From DATEKX01 sp963726785 (GTDB lineage: Bacteria > Acidobacteriota > Blastocatellia > UBA7656), in contig CAVSDJ010000008.1 of assembly GCA_963726785.1 (NCBI GenBank), forward strand, positions 372,001 to 436,000: 64,000 nt of DNA, in the 5' to 3' direction. The stretch's first letter is position 1. Each line of letters begins with the position of its first letter. The notes under the pieces were generated by a model that made no database searches, was not told the origin of the DNA, and worked only from the letters and a program-made list of their open reading frames with translations. A program made the position numbers and the translations under genes. Shown here in pieces: positions 7,604-16,666 of this stretch.

Positions 7604-8206
7604 ATGGCATCAGCGCGTCTACGTTCGCAGCCAAACGGCAAGTACGAAGCCATACTTCGAGCCGCGATAAAGGTCTTCTCAAGAAGCGGGTTCTTCAACT
7701 CGAAGGTCGCTGATGTGGCGCGCGAAGCGGGCGTCGCCGACGGGACTGTCTATCTCTACTTCAAGAACAAAGATGACATCCTTGTCTCCATATTCAATCA
7801 CGTTATGGATGAAGCGTTGGCGCTCGGACGCAAGCGGCTCGAAGAAGTCAGCGACCCTGTGCAGAAGCTGAAGCAGATAGTTCAAGCGCACCTCGATATG
7901 CTTGGCCGCGACCGCGACCTTGCAGTCGTGTTTCAAGTCGAGCTTCGGTCGTCATCCAAGTTCATGGAGCAGTTCTCTGCGACGAAGGTGACGGAATATC
8001 TCGACCTGATACGAAGCGTGATCGAAGAGGGGCAAAAGAGCGGCGTTTTTCGTCGCGGGCTTAACACTACGATTGCGGCAAAGGTGCTGTTCGGCGCGCT
8101 TGACGAGATGGCTACCAACTGGGTGTTGAGCCGCAAGCGATACGTCCTTGTTTCAACAGCCGAGCCGGTGATTGATCTTCTGATGAACGGCATTGCAACC
8201 GATTGA
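7604..8206 (+). CDS. fadR: TetR-family transcriptional repressor, FadR type
   Basis: A 200-residue regulator. Residues about 14-60 form a classic TetR helix-turn-helix (ILRAAIKVFSRSGF...VADVAREAGVADGTVYLYFKNKDDIL). The C-terminal domain resembles the FadR/YsiA group that binds long-chain acyl-CoA. Three facts support this role: its own promoter carries a FadR-type operator, the next gene (9 bp later) is a long-chain acyl-CoA ligase, and the following genes are beta-oxidation enzymes. Expected action: repress the operon until acyl-CoA accumulates. Confidence 0.9.
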   Translation: MASARLRSQPNGKYEAILRAAIKVFSRSGFFNSKVADVAREAGVADGTVYLYFKNKDDILVSIFNHVMDEALALGRKRLEEVSDPVQKLKQIVQAHLDMLGRDRDLAVVFQVELRSSSKFMEQFSATKVTEYLDLIRSVIEEGQKSGVFRRGLNTTIAAKVLFGALDEMATNWVLSRKRYVLVSTAEPVIDLLMNGIATD

Positions 8207-8215
8207 GAGTTTTAC

Positions 8216-10039
8216 ATGATCGCAGAACCTCGAACATTGAACGAACTTTTCAACGAGGCGGTTGATCGCTTCCGCGAAGACGAGTTCCTGCGTTATAAGA
8301 AGGGAACTGACTGGCATTCGCTCAACTACGGCGAAGTGGCGCGGCGAGTCAGAGAGCTTGCGCTTGGGCTTTCCACTCTCGGACTCAGAAGCGGAGACCG
8401 CATTGCGATCTGGTCTGAAAATCGCCCCGAATGGAATATTGCAGACCTCGCATCGCTCGCCATAAGCGCTGTTGACGTTCCTATCTACACCACGCAGGCG
8501 CGCGATCAGGTTGAATACATTCTAAGGGATTCGGGCGCGCGTGCGATCTTTGTCTCGTCAGCTTTTTTTCAAGAAGCTCTTCAGATGCGAGAGCGAGTGC
8601 CTTCGCTCGAATATGTCATTGCCTTCGATGCTCTGCCGAACGGAACGGAATCGAGTAGTGTCATCCGAGCCGAAGAGTTAATCAATCGAGGCCGCGCGCT
8701 CTACGGCGAAGACCCCTCAGTTTATGAAAAGCTCTGGAAGGCTGCCCGCCCAGAAGACCTGGCGACTTTGCTTTACACTTCGGGCACGACGGGCGATCCG
8801 AAAGGCGTGATGCTCACGCATAAAAATCTGACCGCTAATGCGCTGAACAGCTATCACTGGTTACAGCTTGAAGGTCGCCACGATGTCGCGCTCACATATC
8901 TGCCGTTCACGCATATCTTCGAGCGCGCGGTCTGGTACCTGTATTCGTATTGCGGGACGGTCATCGCTTATGCGGAGAGCATTGAAGCGGTCGCAAAAAA
9001 TCTCGCGGAAATTCGCCCGACCGTTATGACCAGCGTGCCTCGGATGTTCGAGAAGATTTACGGGCGAATAATCGAACGCGGCATTGCGGCAGGTTTTCCT
9101 CGCAAACAGATTTTCCTGTGGTCGCTCGACGTAGGCCGCAAATGGGCCGAGCGAAAAGATCGCGAGCGACCGGCGGGGCCGTGGCTTTCGTTACAGCACA
9201 AGATCGCCGACGCTCTGGTCTTTAAGAAATGGCGCGAAGCGGTCGGCGGCCAGGTTCGCGTTTTCATTTCAGGCGGCGCTCCGCTTGCGCCTGAAATCGC
9301 TTACTTGTTCGATGCCGCGGGAATGCCGATTCTGCAAGGTTATGGATTGACTGAAACTTCGCCTTCGATCTCGTGCAACACGGAGACTCGCAATCGCATA
9401 GGCACTGTCGGGCCAGTGATGAATGGCGTGAGCGTTCGCATAGCCGAAGACGGTGAGATATTAGTCAAAGGCGACACGGTGATGAAAGGCTATTACAACC
9501 GGCCAGCCGAAAACGAAGAAGCATTCACCAGTGACGGATGGTTTCGCACAGGTGACATCGGCCACATTGATGAAGACGGGTTTCTGGCAATCACAGATCG
9601 CAAAAAAGAATTGATGAAGACGAGCGGCGGAAAATACGTCGCGCCGCAGCGAGTCGAGAGCCTTATAAAATCGAGCCGGTTTGTGTCGCAGGTTTTCGTA
9701 GTCGGCAACGCGAGAAAGTTCCCTTCGGCGTTGATAGTTCCGAACATGGAATTGCTGCGCTCTTATGCCGAGATGAAAGGCATAACCGGCAAAGACGACC
9801 GCGAGCTTCTTGCTCATCCTCGAATCGTTGATTTGATTCAGCGGCAGGTAGATAAGTACACAAGCGATCTCGGGCAGTGGGAGAAAGTGAAAAAGGTCGC
9901 GCTGCTGGAACACGAGTTGACGATTGAATCAGGCGATTTAACGCCAACGCTCAAGTCTCGGCGCAGCGTAATCGAAAAGAAGTACGCTGCGGTGATAGAT
10001 CGGCTGTATGCAGAAGAAAAGTCCGTGGCCGCTGTGTGA
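8216..10039 (+). CDS. fadD: Long-chain fatty-acid--CoA ligase
   Basis: A 607-residue ANL-superfamily enzyme that activates free fatty acids to acyl-CoA with ATP. The P-loop signature LYTSGTTGDPKG lies near residue 185, the YGLTETSP motif near 380, GWFRTGDIG near 440 and the catalytic lysine region KKELMKTSGGKYVAPQ near 465. Length and the GKYVAPQRVE motif fit the FAA1/FadD15-like long-chain subgroup (also LcfA) rather than acetyl-CoA synthetase. It is second in the operon, after fadR. Confidence 0.92.
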   Translation: MIAEPRTLNELFNEAVDRFREDEFLRYKKGTDWHSLNYGEVARRVRELALGLSTLGLRSGDRIAIWSENRPEWNIADLASLAISAVDVPIYTTQARDQVEYILRDSGARAIFVSSAFFQEALQMRERVPSLEYVIAFDALPNGTESSSVIRAEELINRGRALYGEDPSVYEKLWKAARPEDLATLLYTSGTTGDPKGVMLTHKNLTANALNSYHWLQLEGRHDVALTYLPFTHIFERAVWYLYSYCGTVIAYAESIEAVAKNLAEIRPTVMTSVPRMFEKIYGRIIERGIAAGFPRKQIFLWSLDVGRKWAERKDRERPAGPWLSLQHKIADALVFKKWREAVGGQVRVFISGGAPLAPEIAYLFDAAGMPILQGYGLTETSPSISCNTETRNRIGTVGPVMNGVSVRIAEDGEILVKGDTVMKGYYNRPAENEEAFTSDGWFRTGDIGHIDEDGFLAITDRKKELMKTSGGKYVAPQRVESLIKSSRFVSQVFVVGNARKFPSALIVPNMELLRSYAEMKGITGKDDRELLAHPRIVDLIQRQVDKYTSDLGQWEKVKKVALLEHELTIESGDLTPTLKSRRSVIEKKYAAVIDRLYAEEKSVAAV

Positions 10040-10080
10040 TGCTCGGCAAGAGAGTTGAAGAGAAAAATTGGAGAGAGACT

Positions 10081-12486
10081 GTGAGTTATAAAATCAACAA
10101 GGTTGCTGTTCTGGGTTCAGGCACGATGGGCGCGCAGATAGCCGCTCATCTGGCGAACGCGGGCGTAGAAGTTTTGCTGTTGGACATAGCGCCGAAAGAA
10201 TTGACGAAGCAGGAAGAGGCGCGCGGGCTACGGCTGGAAAGCAAGCAGGTGAGAAATCGAATAGTGAACGCGGGGCTTGAAGCGGCGAAGAAGATCAAGC
10301 CCGCAGCCTTCTATTCTCCGGCGCTCGCTGGTCTTATAACGACCGGAAATTTCGATGACGATCTTGAAAAAATTTCGAGCGTTGACTGGATCATCGAAGC
10401 GATTGTCGAAAAGCTTGAAATCAAGCGCGACCTATTTACTCGCGTCGAACGCCATCGTAAAGCCGGAACTATAGTAAGCTCGAACACTTCGGGCATTCCA
10501 ATTCGAGCTATGGCCGAAGGGATGAGTGATGATTTTCGCAAGCACTTTCTCGGCACGCATTTCTTCAACCCGCCACGATACCTGAAATTGCTCGAAGTAA
10601 TCCCGACCGCAGAAACATTGCCCGAAGTTACAAGCTTCATCGCAGATTTCTGCGACCGCAGGCTCGGCAAAGGAATCGTGTTTGCCAAAGACACGCCCAA
10701 CTTCATTGCGAATCGCATTGCGACGTTCAGCTCGCTCAACGCGATTCGCGTGATGATCGAAGGCGGCTACACGATTGAAGAAGTAGATGCGATGACCGGC
10801 CCGCTAGTCGGGCGACCGAAATCGGCTTCATTCAGAACTACGGATATAGTCGGCCTCGACACGGCGCTTTATGTCGCAGAGAACCTTTATCCTGCGGTGC
10901 CCGATGACGAGAAGCGCGACGTGCTAGTCCCGCCCGACTTTTTGCGCGAGATGGTCAAGCGTGGTTGGACGGGCAACAAAGCAGGGCAGGGCTTTTACAA
11001 AAAGCAGAGAGGCGAAGGCGGCAAGACTGAATACTGGGCGCTCGATTACGTCGAGATGGATTACAAGCCCGCGCAGAAAATTCGCATTCCTTCGATTGAT
11101 GCGGCAAAGGTTATAGACGACACAGCCGAGAGAATTCGCGCGCTCGTCTACGCGAAAGACCGCGTAGGTGAATTTCTGTGGAAGACCATCAGCCAGAACC
11201 TGCTTTATACGGCCAATCGCATACCCGAAATCGCAGACGACATAGTGAACATTGATAACGCAGTGAAATGGGGATTCAATCATCAGTTCGGCACATTCGA
11301 GTTGTGGGATGTGATCGGCGTTGAAAAGTCTGTCGCTCGCATGCGCGAAGAAGGACAAAAGATTCCCAAGATCGTTGAGCAATTGCTCGCTGTAGGCAAG
11401 AAGAGTTTTTACGAACGCCGCGAGGGCCGCACTTATTATTTCGATTTCAATCTAGGCGACTACAAAGAAGTTCCGCAGCGCGAAGGCGTGATCGTTTTGA
11501 AATCGCTCAAGGAGCGCGAGCGAGTCATCAAGAAGAATGCAGGCGCATCGCTTATTGACATCGGCGACGGCGTAGCTTGCCTTGAGTTCCACTCAAAGAT
11601 GAACGCGATAGGCGGCGACACGATTTCGATGATGAATTACGCCGTGAAAGAAGTCGGCCAGAATTTCGAGGCGCTTGTCATCGGCAACGAAGCTGAAAAC
11701 TTTTCAGTTGGCGCGAACATAATGATGGTCTTGCTTGCGATTCAAGAAGGCGAGTGGGACGAGATCGCTCTAAGCGTGCGCCAGTTTCAAAACGCGAACA
11801 TGAATCTGCGTTATTCCGCGAAGCCTGTAGTCGTAGCCGTCGCAGGCATGGCTTTGGGCGGCGGCTGTGAGATAACCATGCACGGCGACAAAGCGCGTGC
11901 GGCTGCCGAATCTTACATTGGACTGGTCGAAGTCGGAGTAGGCTTGATACCGGGCGGCGGCGGCGTAAAAGAGTTAGTGTTGCGCGCAACGGAAGACGCA
12001 TTGCCCGATGAAGATTTGTTCCCGCACGTAAAGAAAGTTTCCGAAGCTGTCGCGATGGCTCGCGTGTCAACGTCTGCGGTCGAAGCGCGCGAGATAGGTT
12101 TCCTGCGCGAGACAGACCCGATCACGATGAATCGCGACCGCTTGATCGAAGACGCAAAGCAGACTGCGCTTGCGATGGTGCGCGAAGGCTACACCGCGCC
12201 GCGCCCTCGAACAGACATTCCCGTGATGGGCGAATCTGCGCTCGCAACGATCAAGCTTGCGGTTCACATGATGATTCGCGGCAACTTCATCAGCGAATAT
12301 GACGGCCACGTTGCGCGAAAGCTTGCGCACATCATCACGGGCGGCGACCTGACGCACAAGACTCTTGTGAGCGAGCAATACCTGCTCGACCTTGAGCGTG
12401 AAGCGTTCGTTTCATTGTGCGGCGAGCGCAAGACGCAGGAGCGCATTCAGCACATGCTGAAGACGGGCAAGCCATTGAGGAACTGA
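10081..12486 (+). CDS. fadN: 3-hydroxyacyl-CoA dehydrogenase / enoyl-CoA hydratase
   Basis: Bifunctional beta-oxidation enzyme of about 801 residues. The N-terminal Rossmann domain begins VAVLGSGTMGAQIAAHLANAG; the 3HCDH C-terminal repeats follow (about 185-420), and a crotonase-like domain occupies about 490-700 (GLIPGGGGVKEL). The order dehydrogenase-then-hydratase and the length match FadN of Bacillus, not E. coli FadB. I chose the GTG at 10081 because GGAGAGAG lies just upstream and the protein then begins eight residues before VAVLG, as in FadN; the frame is open back to GTG 10036, which overlaps the fadD stop. A large hairpin separates it from fadA. Confidence 0.92.
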   Translation: MSYKINKVAVLGSGTMGAQIAAHLANAGVEVLLLDIAPKELTKQEEARGLRLESKQVRNRIVNAGLEAAKKIKPAAFYSPALAGLITTGNFDDDLEKISSVDWIIEAIVEKLEIKRDLFTRVERHRKAGTIVSSNTSGIPIRAMAEGMSDDFRKHFLGTHFFNPPRYLKLLEVIPTAETLPEVTSFIADFCDRRLGKGIVFAKDTPNFIANRIATFSSLNAIRVMIEGGYTIEEVDAMTGPLVGRPKSASFRTTDIVGLDTALYVAENLYPAVPDDEKRDVLVPPDFLREMVKRGWTGNKAGQGFYKKQRGEGGKTEYWALDYVEMDYKPAQKIRIPSIDAAKVIDDTAERIRALVYAKDRVGEFLWKTISQNLLYTANRIPEIADDIVNIDNAVKWGFNHQFGTFELWDVIGVEKSVARMREEGQKIPKIVEQLLAVGKKSFYERREGRTYYFDFNLGDYKEVPQREGVIVLKSLKERERVIKKNAGASLIDIGDGVACLEFHSKMNAIGGDTISMMNYAVKEVGQNFEALVIGNEAENFSVGANIMMVLLAIQEGEWDEIALSVRQFQNANMNLRYSAKPVVVAVAGMALGGGCEITMHGDKARAAAESYIGLVEVGVGLIPGGGGVKELVLRATEDALPDEDLFPHVKKVSEAVAMARVSTSAVEAREIGFLRETDPITMNRDRLIEDAKQTALAMVREGYTAPRPRTDIPVMGESALATIKLAVHMMIRGNFISEYDGHVARKLAHIITGGDLTHKTLVSEQYLLDLEREAFVSLCGERKTQERIQHMLKTGKPLRN

Positions 12487-12549
12487 GCAGTAGCTTGCGC
12501 GTAAGCAGGGGCGTCAGTCTTGCGCCCCTGCTTACGCACAGGCTACTGC
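12487..12549. repeat. Large intercistronic stem-loop between fadN and fadA
   Basis: Starts directly after the fadN stop codon. A perfect 15-bp inner stem (12499-12513 with 12523-12537, a GTAAGCAGGGGCG-type sequence) is enclosed by a perfect 8-bp outer stem (GCAGTAGC 12487-12494 with GCTACTGC 12542-12549), separated by 4-nt internal loops. No T-run follows on either side, so it is not a standard terminator. It may stabilise the upstream mRNA, reduce readthrough, or be a copy of a REP-like dispersed element. Confidence 0.85.
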
Positions 12550-12602
12550 CATCCGTCTGATAACGTCTCATATAAAGTACGGATCAATTTTAGGAGAGAA
12601 GT

Positions 12603-13781
12603 ATGAAAGATGCAGTGATAGTTTCAGCGTTGAGAACGGCTGTTGGCAAAGCGCCGCGCGGCGTGTTGAAAGACACTCGGCCAGATGACATGGCTGGCGC
12701 AGTTATCAAGGCGGCAATTGAACATACGCCGGGCTTGCAGCCTGAGATGATTGAAGATGTGATCTTAGGTTGCGCGATGCCTGAAGCGGAACAGGGAATG
12801 AACGTTGCGCGGCAGGCTTCGTGGCTCGCGGGCGTTCCGAAAGAAGCGGCTGCCGTCACAATCAATCGCTTCTGTTCGTCGGGCCTTCAAGCCATCGCGT
12901 TTGCGGCAGAGAGAGTAATGTGCGGCTGGGCTGATTGCATAATCGCGGGCGGAACTGAAACGATGAGCATGGTTCCGATGGGCGGCAACAAAATCGTGCC
13001 GAACCCGACACTCGTAGACACCTGGCCCGACTACTACTTGAACATGGGATTAACGGCTGAAAACCTCGCAGCGAAATATTCAATCTCGCGCCGAGAGGCT
13101 GACGAGTTCTCGCTTCGCAGCCATCAAAAAGCAGTAGAAGCCATCAACGCAGGCAAGTTCAAAGATGAGATTGTGCCGCTCAACGTCAAGACCGTAGAGC
13201 TTGATGCGAAAGGCAAACGCGCCGTCAAAGAATCTGTCTTCGACACGGACGAAGGGCCGCGCGCAGACACTTCGATTGATGCGCTTGGAAAACTGCGGCC
13301 TGCATTTCATGCTCGCGGAACCGTTACGGCTGGCAATTCGTCGCAGATGTCAGACGGCGCTGCCGTCTCGGTTGTCATGTCGGCAGACCGCGCGCGCGAA
13401 CTTGGCTTGAAACCACTGGCGCGACTCATCGCATATGCTACGGCGGGTGTATCACCCGATTACATGGGCATAGGCCCTGTGGCCGCTGTTCCCAAAGCAT
13501 TGAAGATTGCGGGACTCAATCTCGATCAGATTGATCTCATCGAATTGAACGAAGCGTTCGCGGCGCAGGCGCTGGCGGTTGTGAAGGAACTAGGAATCAA
13601 TCAGGACAAGCTGAACGTTAATGGCGGCGCGATTGCGCTCGGCCATCCGCTGGGCTGCACTGGCGCAAAACTGACCGCGACGATCTTAAACGAGATGCGC
13701 CGTCGTTCGGCGCGATATGGCATGGTGACTATGTGCGTGGGCGGCGGCATGGGCGCTGCCGGAATTTTTGAATTGTTATAA
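12603..13781 (+). CDS. fadA: Acetyl-CoA C-acyltransferase (3-ketoacyl-CoA thiolase)
   Basis: A 392-residue thiolase, the last step of the beta-oxidation cycle. The nucleophilic cysteine is in NRFCSSGLQ (about C91); the second signature is NVNGGAIALGHPLGCTGAK near residue 340, and the C-terminal GGGMGAAGIFELL is typical. AGGAGAG lies 5-8 nt before the ATG. Together with fadN and fadE it reproduces the Bacillus fadNAE order. Confidence 0.93.
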   Translation: MKDAVIVSALRTAVGKAPRGVLKDTRPDDMAGAVIKAAIEHTPGLQPEMIEDVILGCAMPEAEQGMNVARQASWLAGVPKEAAAVTINRFCSSGLQAIAFAAERVMCGWADCIIAGGTETMSMVPMGGNKIVPNPTLVDTWPDYYLNMGLTAENLAAKYSISRREADEFSLRSHQKAVEAINAGKFKDEIVPLNVKTVELDAKGKRAVKESVFDTDEGPRADTSIDALGKLRPAFHARGTVTAGNSSQMSDGAAVSVVMSADRARELGLKPLARLIAYATAGVSPDYMGIGPVAAVPKALKIAGLNLDQIDLIELNEAFAAQALAVVKELGINQDKLNVNGGAIALGHPLGCTGAKLTATILNEMRRRSARYGMVTMCVGGGMGAAGIFELL

Positions 13782-13817
13782 TAAGGTCGGCATCCGACAC
13801 ATCAAAGGAGAACAGAC

Positions 13818-15602
13818 ATGACCAGGACTGTAGAAACCAAAGACGTGCTTAAAGGCGGAAGCTTCGTTTTCGAAGACCATCGCCCGGAAGATGTTTTTAC
13901 GCCCGAAGACATCAGCGACGAGCATAGATTGATCGCGCAGACGGCTAAGGAGTTCACTCAAAAAGAAGTCCTTCCGCGCGAAGAAGAGATCGAATCGAAG
14001 TCTTATGCGGTTCACCGCGAGTTGTTGATGAAAGCGGGCGAGCTTGGGCTTTTATCAATTGATATTCCTGAGCAGTACGGCGGCGCTGGCCTCGACCTTC
14101 TCAGTTCGCTGGTCGCGTCCGAGAACGTCTCAGGCCAGGCATCGTTTTCCGGCACGGTCGGAGCGCATACAACCATAGGCACGCTGCCGATTGTCTATTT
14201 CGGCAACGATGAACAGAAGGCGAAATACCTGCCGAAGCTTGCCACGGGCGAATGGGTCGGCGCTTATGCTTTGACCGAATCAAGCTCAGGCTCTGACGCG
14301 CTTGCAGCGAAGACGACAGCAGCGCTTTCAGAAGATGGAAAGACCTACGTTCTTAACGGCCAGAAGATGTGGATCACTAACGCCGGGTTTGCAGATGTTT
14401 TCATCGTTTTTGCAAAGATTGACGGCGACAAGTTCACAGCCTTCATAGTCGAGCGCACGTTCCCCGGAGTTTCAATCGCGCCCGAAGAGCACAAGATGGG
14501 TTTGAACGGTTCTTCGACCTGCGCGGTCAATCTTGAAGACGCGCAAATCCCTTCTGAAAACGTTCTGGGCGAAATAGGCAAAGGCCATCAGATCGCCTTC
14601 AACATTTTGAACATCGGTCGTTTGAAGCTCGGCGTAAGTTCCATCGAAGGCTCGAAGCGGCTCACGGGCATTGCAACCGATTACGCGAAACAGCGATTCC
14701 AGTTCGGCGTGCCCATCGCGTCGTTCGGGTTGATAAAGCACAAGCTGGCAGAGATGGCGATTCGCGCTTACGTCGGCGAGTGCATGATTTACAGAACAGT
14801 CGGCATGATCGAAGAAGCGCTTTCATCTGTTGATCGCAACATCCCGAAGGAAGCTTTGAAGGCAATCGAAGATTACGCGGTCGAATGCTCGATAATCAAA
14901 GTGACGGGCAGCGAGTGGCTCGGCTATGTTTGCGACGAAGCGGTGCAGGTCTTTGGCGGCAACGGTTATTCCAGTGATTACCCCGTCGAAAAAGCGTATC
15001 GCGATTCGCGCATCGCCCGCATCTACGAAGGCACAAACGAAATCAATCGCCTGATAATCGCGGGCCAGTTCCTGCGCCGCGCGGCCAAAGGCGAAAACGC
15101 CTTGTTTGCGGCGGCAAAGAAATTGCAGGAAGACATGCTTTCGCCTTCGATGCCCGAAGAATTGCCCGACACGCTGTTTGCAGAAGATCGCGCGGCGTTG
15201 ACAAACTGCAAGAAGGCAATCGTCGCCGTGCTCGGTACTGCTGCGTTGAAGTACGGCAAACAAGCCTCTGAGCAGCAGGAAGTGCTGGCCGCCGCGAGCG
15301 ACATGATTATGGATGTCTTCGCGATGGAGAGCGCGATTCTCAGAACTGAGAAGCTCGCATCTGTGAAGGGCGAAGCAAACGTCGCTTTGCAAGTAGATGC
15401 TACGCGAGTCTTCGCAAGCGATGCGATTCAGCGCGTGGAACGCAACGCAAAGAATGCGATTGCCTCGATGGCCGAAGGCGACGATCTGCGAATGATGATG
15501 GGCGTGTTGCGTCGTTATATGAAGAGCACGCCGTACAACACAGTAGCCGCGCGTCGCCGCATAGCCGATTCGATCATCGAAGCCGGACGATACAATCTGT
15601 AA
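13818..15602 (+). CDS. fadE: Acyl-CoA dehydrogenase
   Basis: A 594-residue flavoprotein that makes the first alpha,beta-oxidation of acyl-CoA. The three-part dehydrogenase core occupies about residues 35-415, with the FAD/substrate loop YALTESSSGSDA and catalytic glutamate in YEGTNEINRL near residue 405. An extra helical C-terminal domain of about 170 residues follows. Length and layout match Bacillus FadE, not the 380-residue short-chain enzymes. GGAG precedes the ATG. It closes the core fad operon. Confidence 0.93.
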   Translation: MTRTVETKDVLKGGSFVFEDHRPEDVFTPEDISDEHRLIAQTAKEFTQKEVLPREEEIESKSYAVHRELLMKAGELGLLSIDIPEQYGGAGLDLLSSLVASENVSGQASFSGTVGAHTTIGTLPIVYFGNDEQKAKYLPKLATGEWVGAYALTESSSGSDALAAKTTAALSEDGKTYVLNGQKMWITNAGFADVFIVFAKIDGDKFTAFIVERTFPGVSIAPEEHKMGLNGSSTCAVNLEDAQIPSENVLGEIGKGHQIAFNILNIGRLKLGVSSIEGSKRLTGIATDYAKQRFQFGVPIASFGLIKHKLAEMAIRAYVGECMIYRTVGMIEEALSSVDRNIPKEALKAIEDYAVECSIIKVTGSEWLGYVCDEAVQVFGGNGYSSDYPVEKAYRDSRIARIYEGTNEINRLIIAGQFLRRAAKGENALFAAAKKLQEDMLSPSMPEELPDTLFAEDRAALTNCKKAIVAVLGTAALKYGKQASEQQEVLAAASDMIMDVFAMESAILRTEKLASVKGEANVALQVDATRVFASDAIQRVERNAKNAIASMAEGDDLRMMMGVLRRYMKSTPYNTVAARRRIADSIIEAGRYNL

Positions 15603-15613
15603 AATGATGATCT

Positions 15614-15659
15614 ATGAACGATGAGTGATGAATCCTTTTATTCGTCATTCATCGTTCAT
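15614..15659. repeat. ATGAACGATGA inverted repeat (copy 1)
   Basis: ATGAACGATGA at 15614-15624 pairs with TCATCGTTCAT ending at 15659, with further pairing TGA/TCA and GAAT/ATTC towards a CCTTTT loop. Extra TTCATCATTCATC repeats follow into the next gene's leader. A longer relative lies at 55501-55612. Confidence 0.7.
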
Positions 15660-15678
15660 CATTCATCATTCATCGTTT

Positions 15679-16623
15679 ATGAAAATCCACCGCATCAGCG
15701 TGCCAACGCCTTTTTATGTTGGGCCTGTCAACGTTTACCTCATCGAAGAAGATCCGCTGACGTTGATAGATGTCGGCCCGCGTGATACGGCCTCGCTCGA
15801 AGGCTTGAGGTCGGGCCTTGCGCGATTGGGCTACAAGCTATCGGACATCAAACGCATAATCATTTCGCACGCGCACGCAGACCATTATGGGCTTGCTCAG
15901 TTGGTAGTCGAGGAATCTAACGCGACTGTCTACATCCACGAATGGGATGCGCCTGCCGTTTCCGCCAACACTGATTATCTCGCTTATCGTGAGATACTGG
16001 CCGGGGCGGGCGTGCCGCGAGAAGCGATTGATCGAATGGAAGCCGGGTATGAAAAGTTCAAAGGTTTCGCCTACCCGCTCGCAAATGTCGAAGTCTTAAA
16101 AGATGAAGACGAGATTCTCTTCGAGCATGAAAGCCTGACCGTAGTTCATACGCCGGGACATACGCCGGGTTCTATCTGCCTTGTGCGGACGAGCAACCGG
16201 CTCGTGTTTTCCGCCGACACGGTGCTGAAAAACATCACGCCAAATCCTGTTCTCAGCCCGGACCCGGTCAACGAGAAGAAGCGGTTTCAATCCCTTGGCG
16301 AATATCTCGTCTCGCTCGCTCGAATACGTTCGCTTGCACCTACTGTACTGAAGGGCGGGCACGGCGACGACATTGACGATTACGATGAACACTTTCACAG
16401 GCTCTATCGCTTTACGAATTTAAGGCAATCGAAGTTATTGAAGCTTGTGCCGCGAAATGGAATCAATGCATGGGAAGCGTCAGCACTGTTGTTTCCTGCT
16501 GCGAATGGTTATCACCGATTTCTGGCGCTCTCAGAGACGGTCGCGCATCTGGATTATGCCGCCGCCGAAAACAAACTCATCGTGGAGCGAAAAGAGGGCC
16601 GGGACATTTATCTCCATCCCTGA
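15679..16623 (+). CDS. MBL-fold metallo-hydrolase
   Basis: A 314-residue metallo-beta-lactamase-fold protein. Zinc-binding motif SHAHADHYG lies near residue 75, followed by HTPGHTPGSICL and FSADTVL, then GGHGDDIDD. A small winged helix-like C-terminus resembles the glyoxalase-II/LACTB2 group. I moved the start to ATG 15679: the frame is open upstream but that part only translates the TTCATCATTCATCG repeat. The substrate is unknown. Its place behind fadE suggests a thioester or another acyl substrate, which is inference. Confidence 0.8.
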   Translation: MKIHRISVPTPFYVGPVNVYLIEEDPLTLIDVGPRDTASLEGLRSGLARLGYKLSDIKRIIISHAHADHYGLAQLVVEESNATVYIHEWDAPAVSANTDYLAYREILAGAGVPREAIDRMEAGYEKFKGFAYPLANVEVLKDEDEILFEHESLTVVHTPGHTPGSICLVRTSNRLVFSADTVLKNITPNPVLSPDPVNEKKRFQSLGEYLVSLARIRSLAPTVLKGGHGDDIDDYDEHFHRLYRFTNLRQSKLLKLVPRNGINAWEASALLFPAANGYHRFLALSETVAHLDYAAAENKLIVERKEGRDIYLHP

Positions 16624-16666
16624 TGCTTTGAATGAAAGCTGTCGCCGTCATATAATCGCGTCCATT

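Noticed and set aside
12487..12549. Intrinsic terminator between fadN and fadA
   Set aside because: No T-run on either strand and the operon continues with good ribosome-binding sites.
15625..15678. Upstream start of the MBL hydrolase
   Set aside because: The extra 18 residues are only the translated ATGAACGATGA-type repeat.
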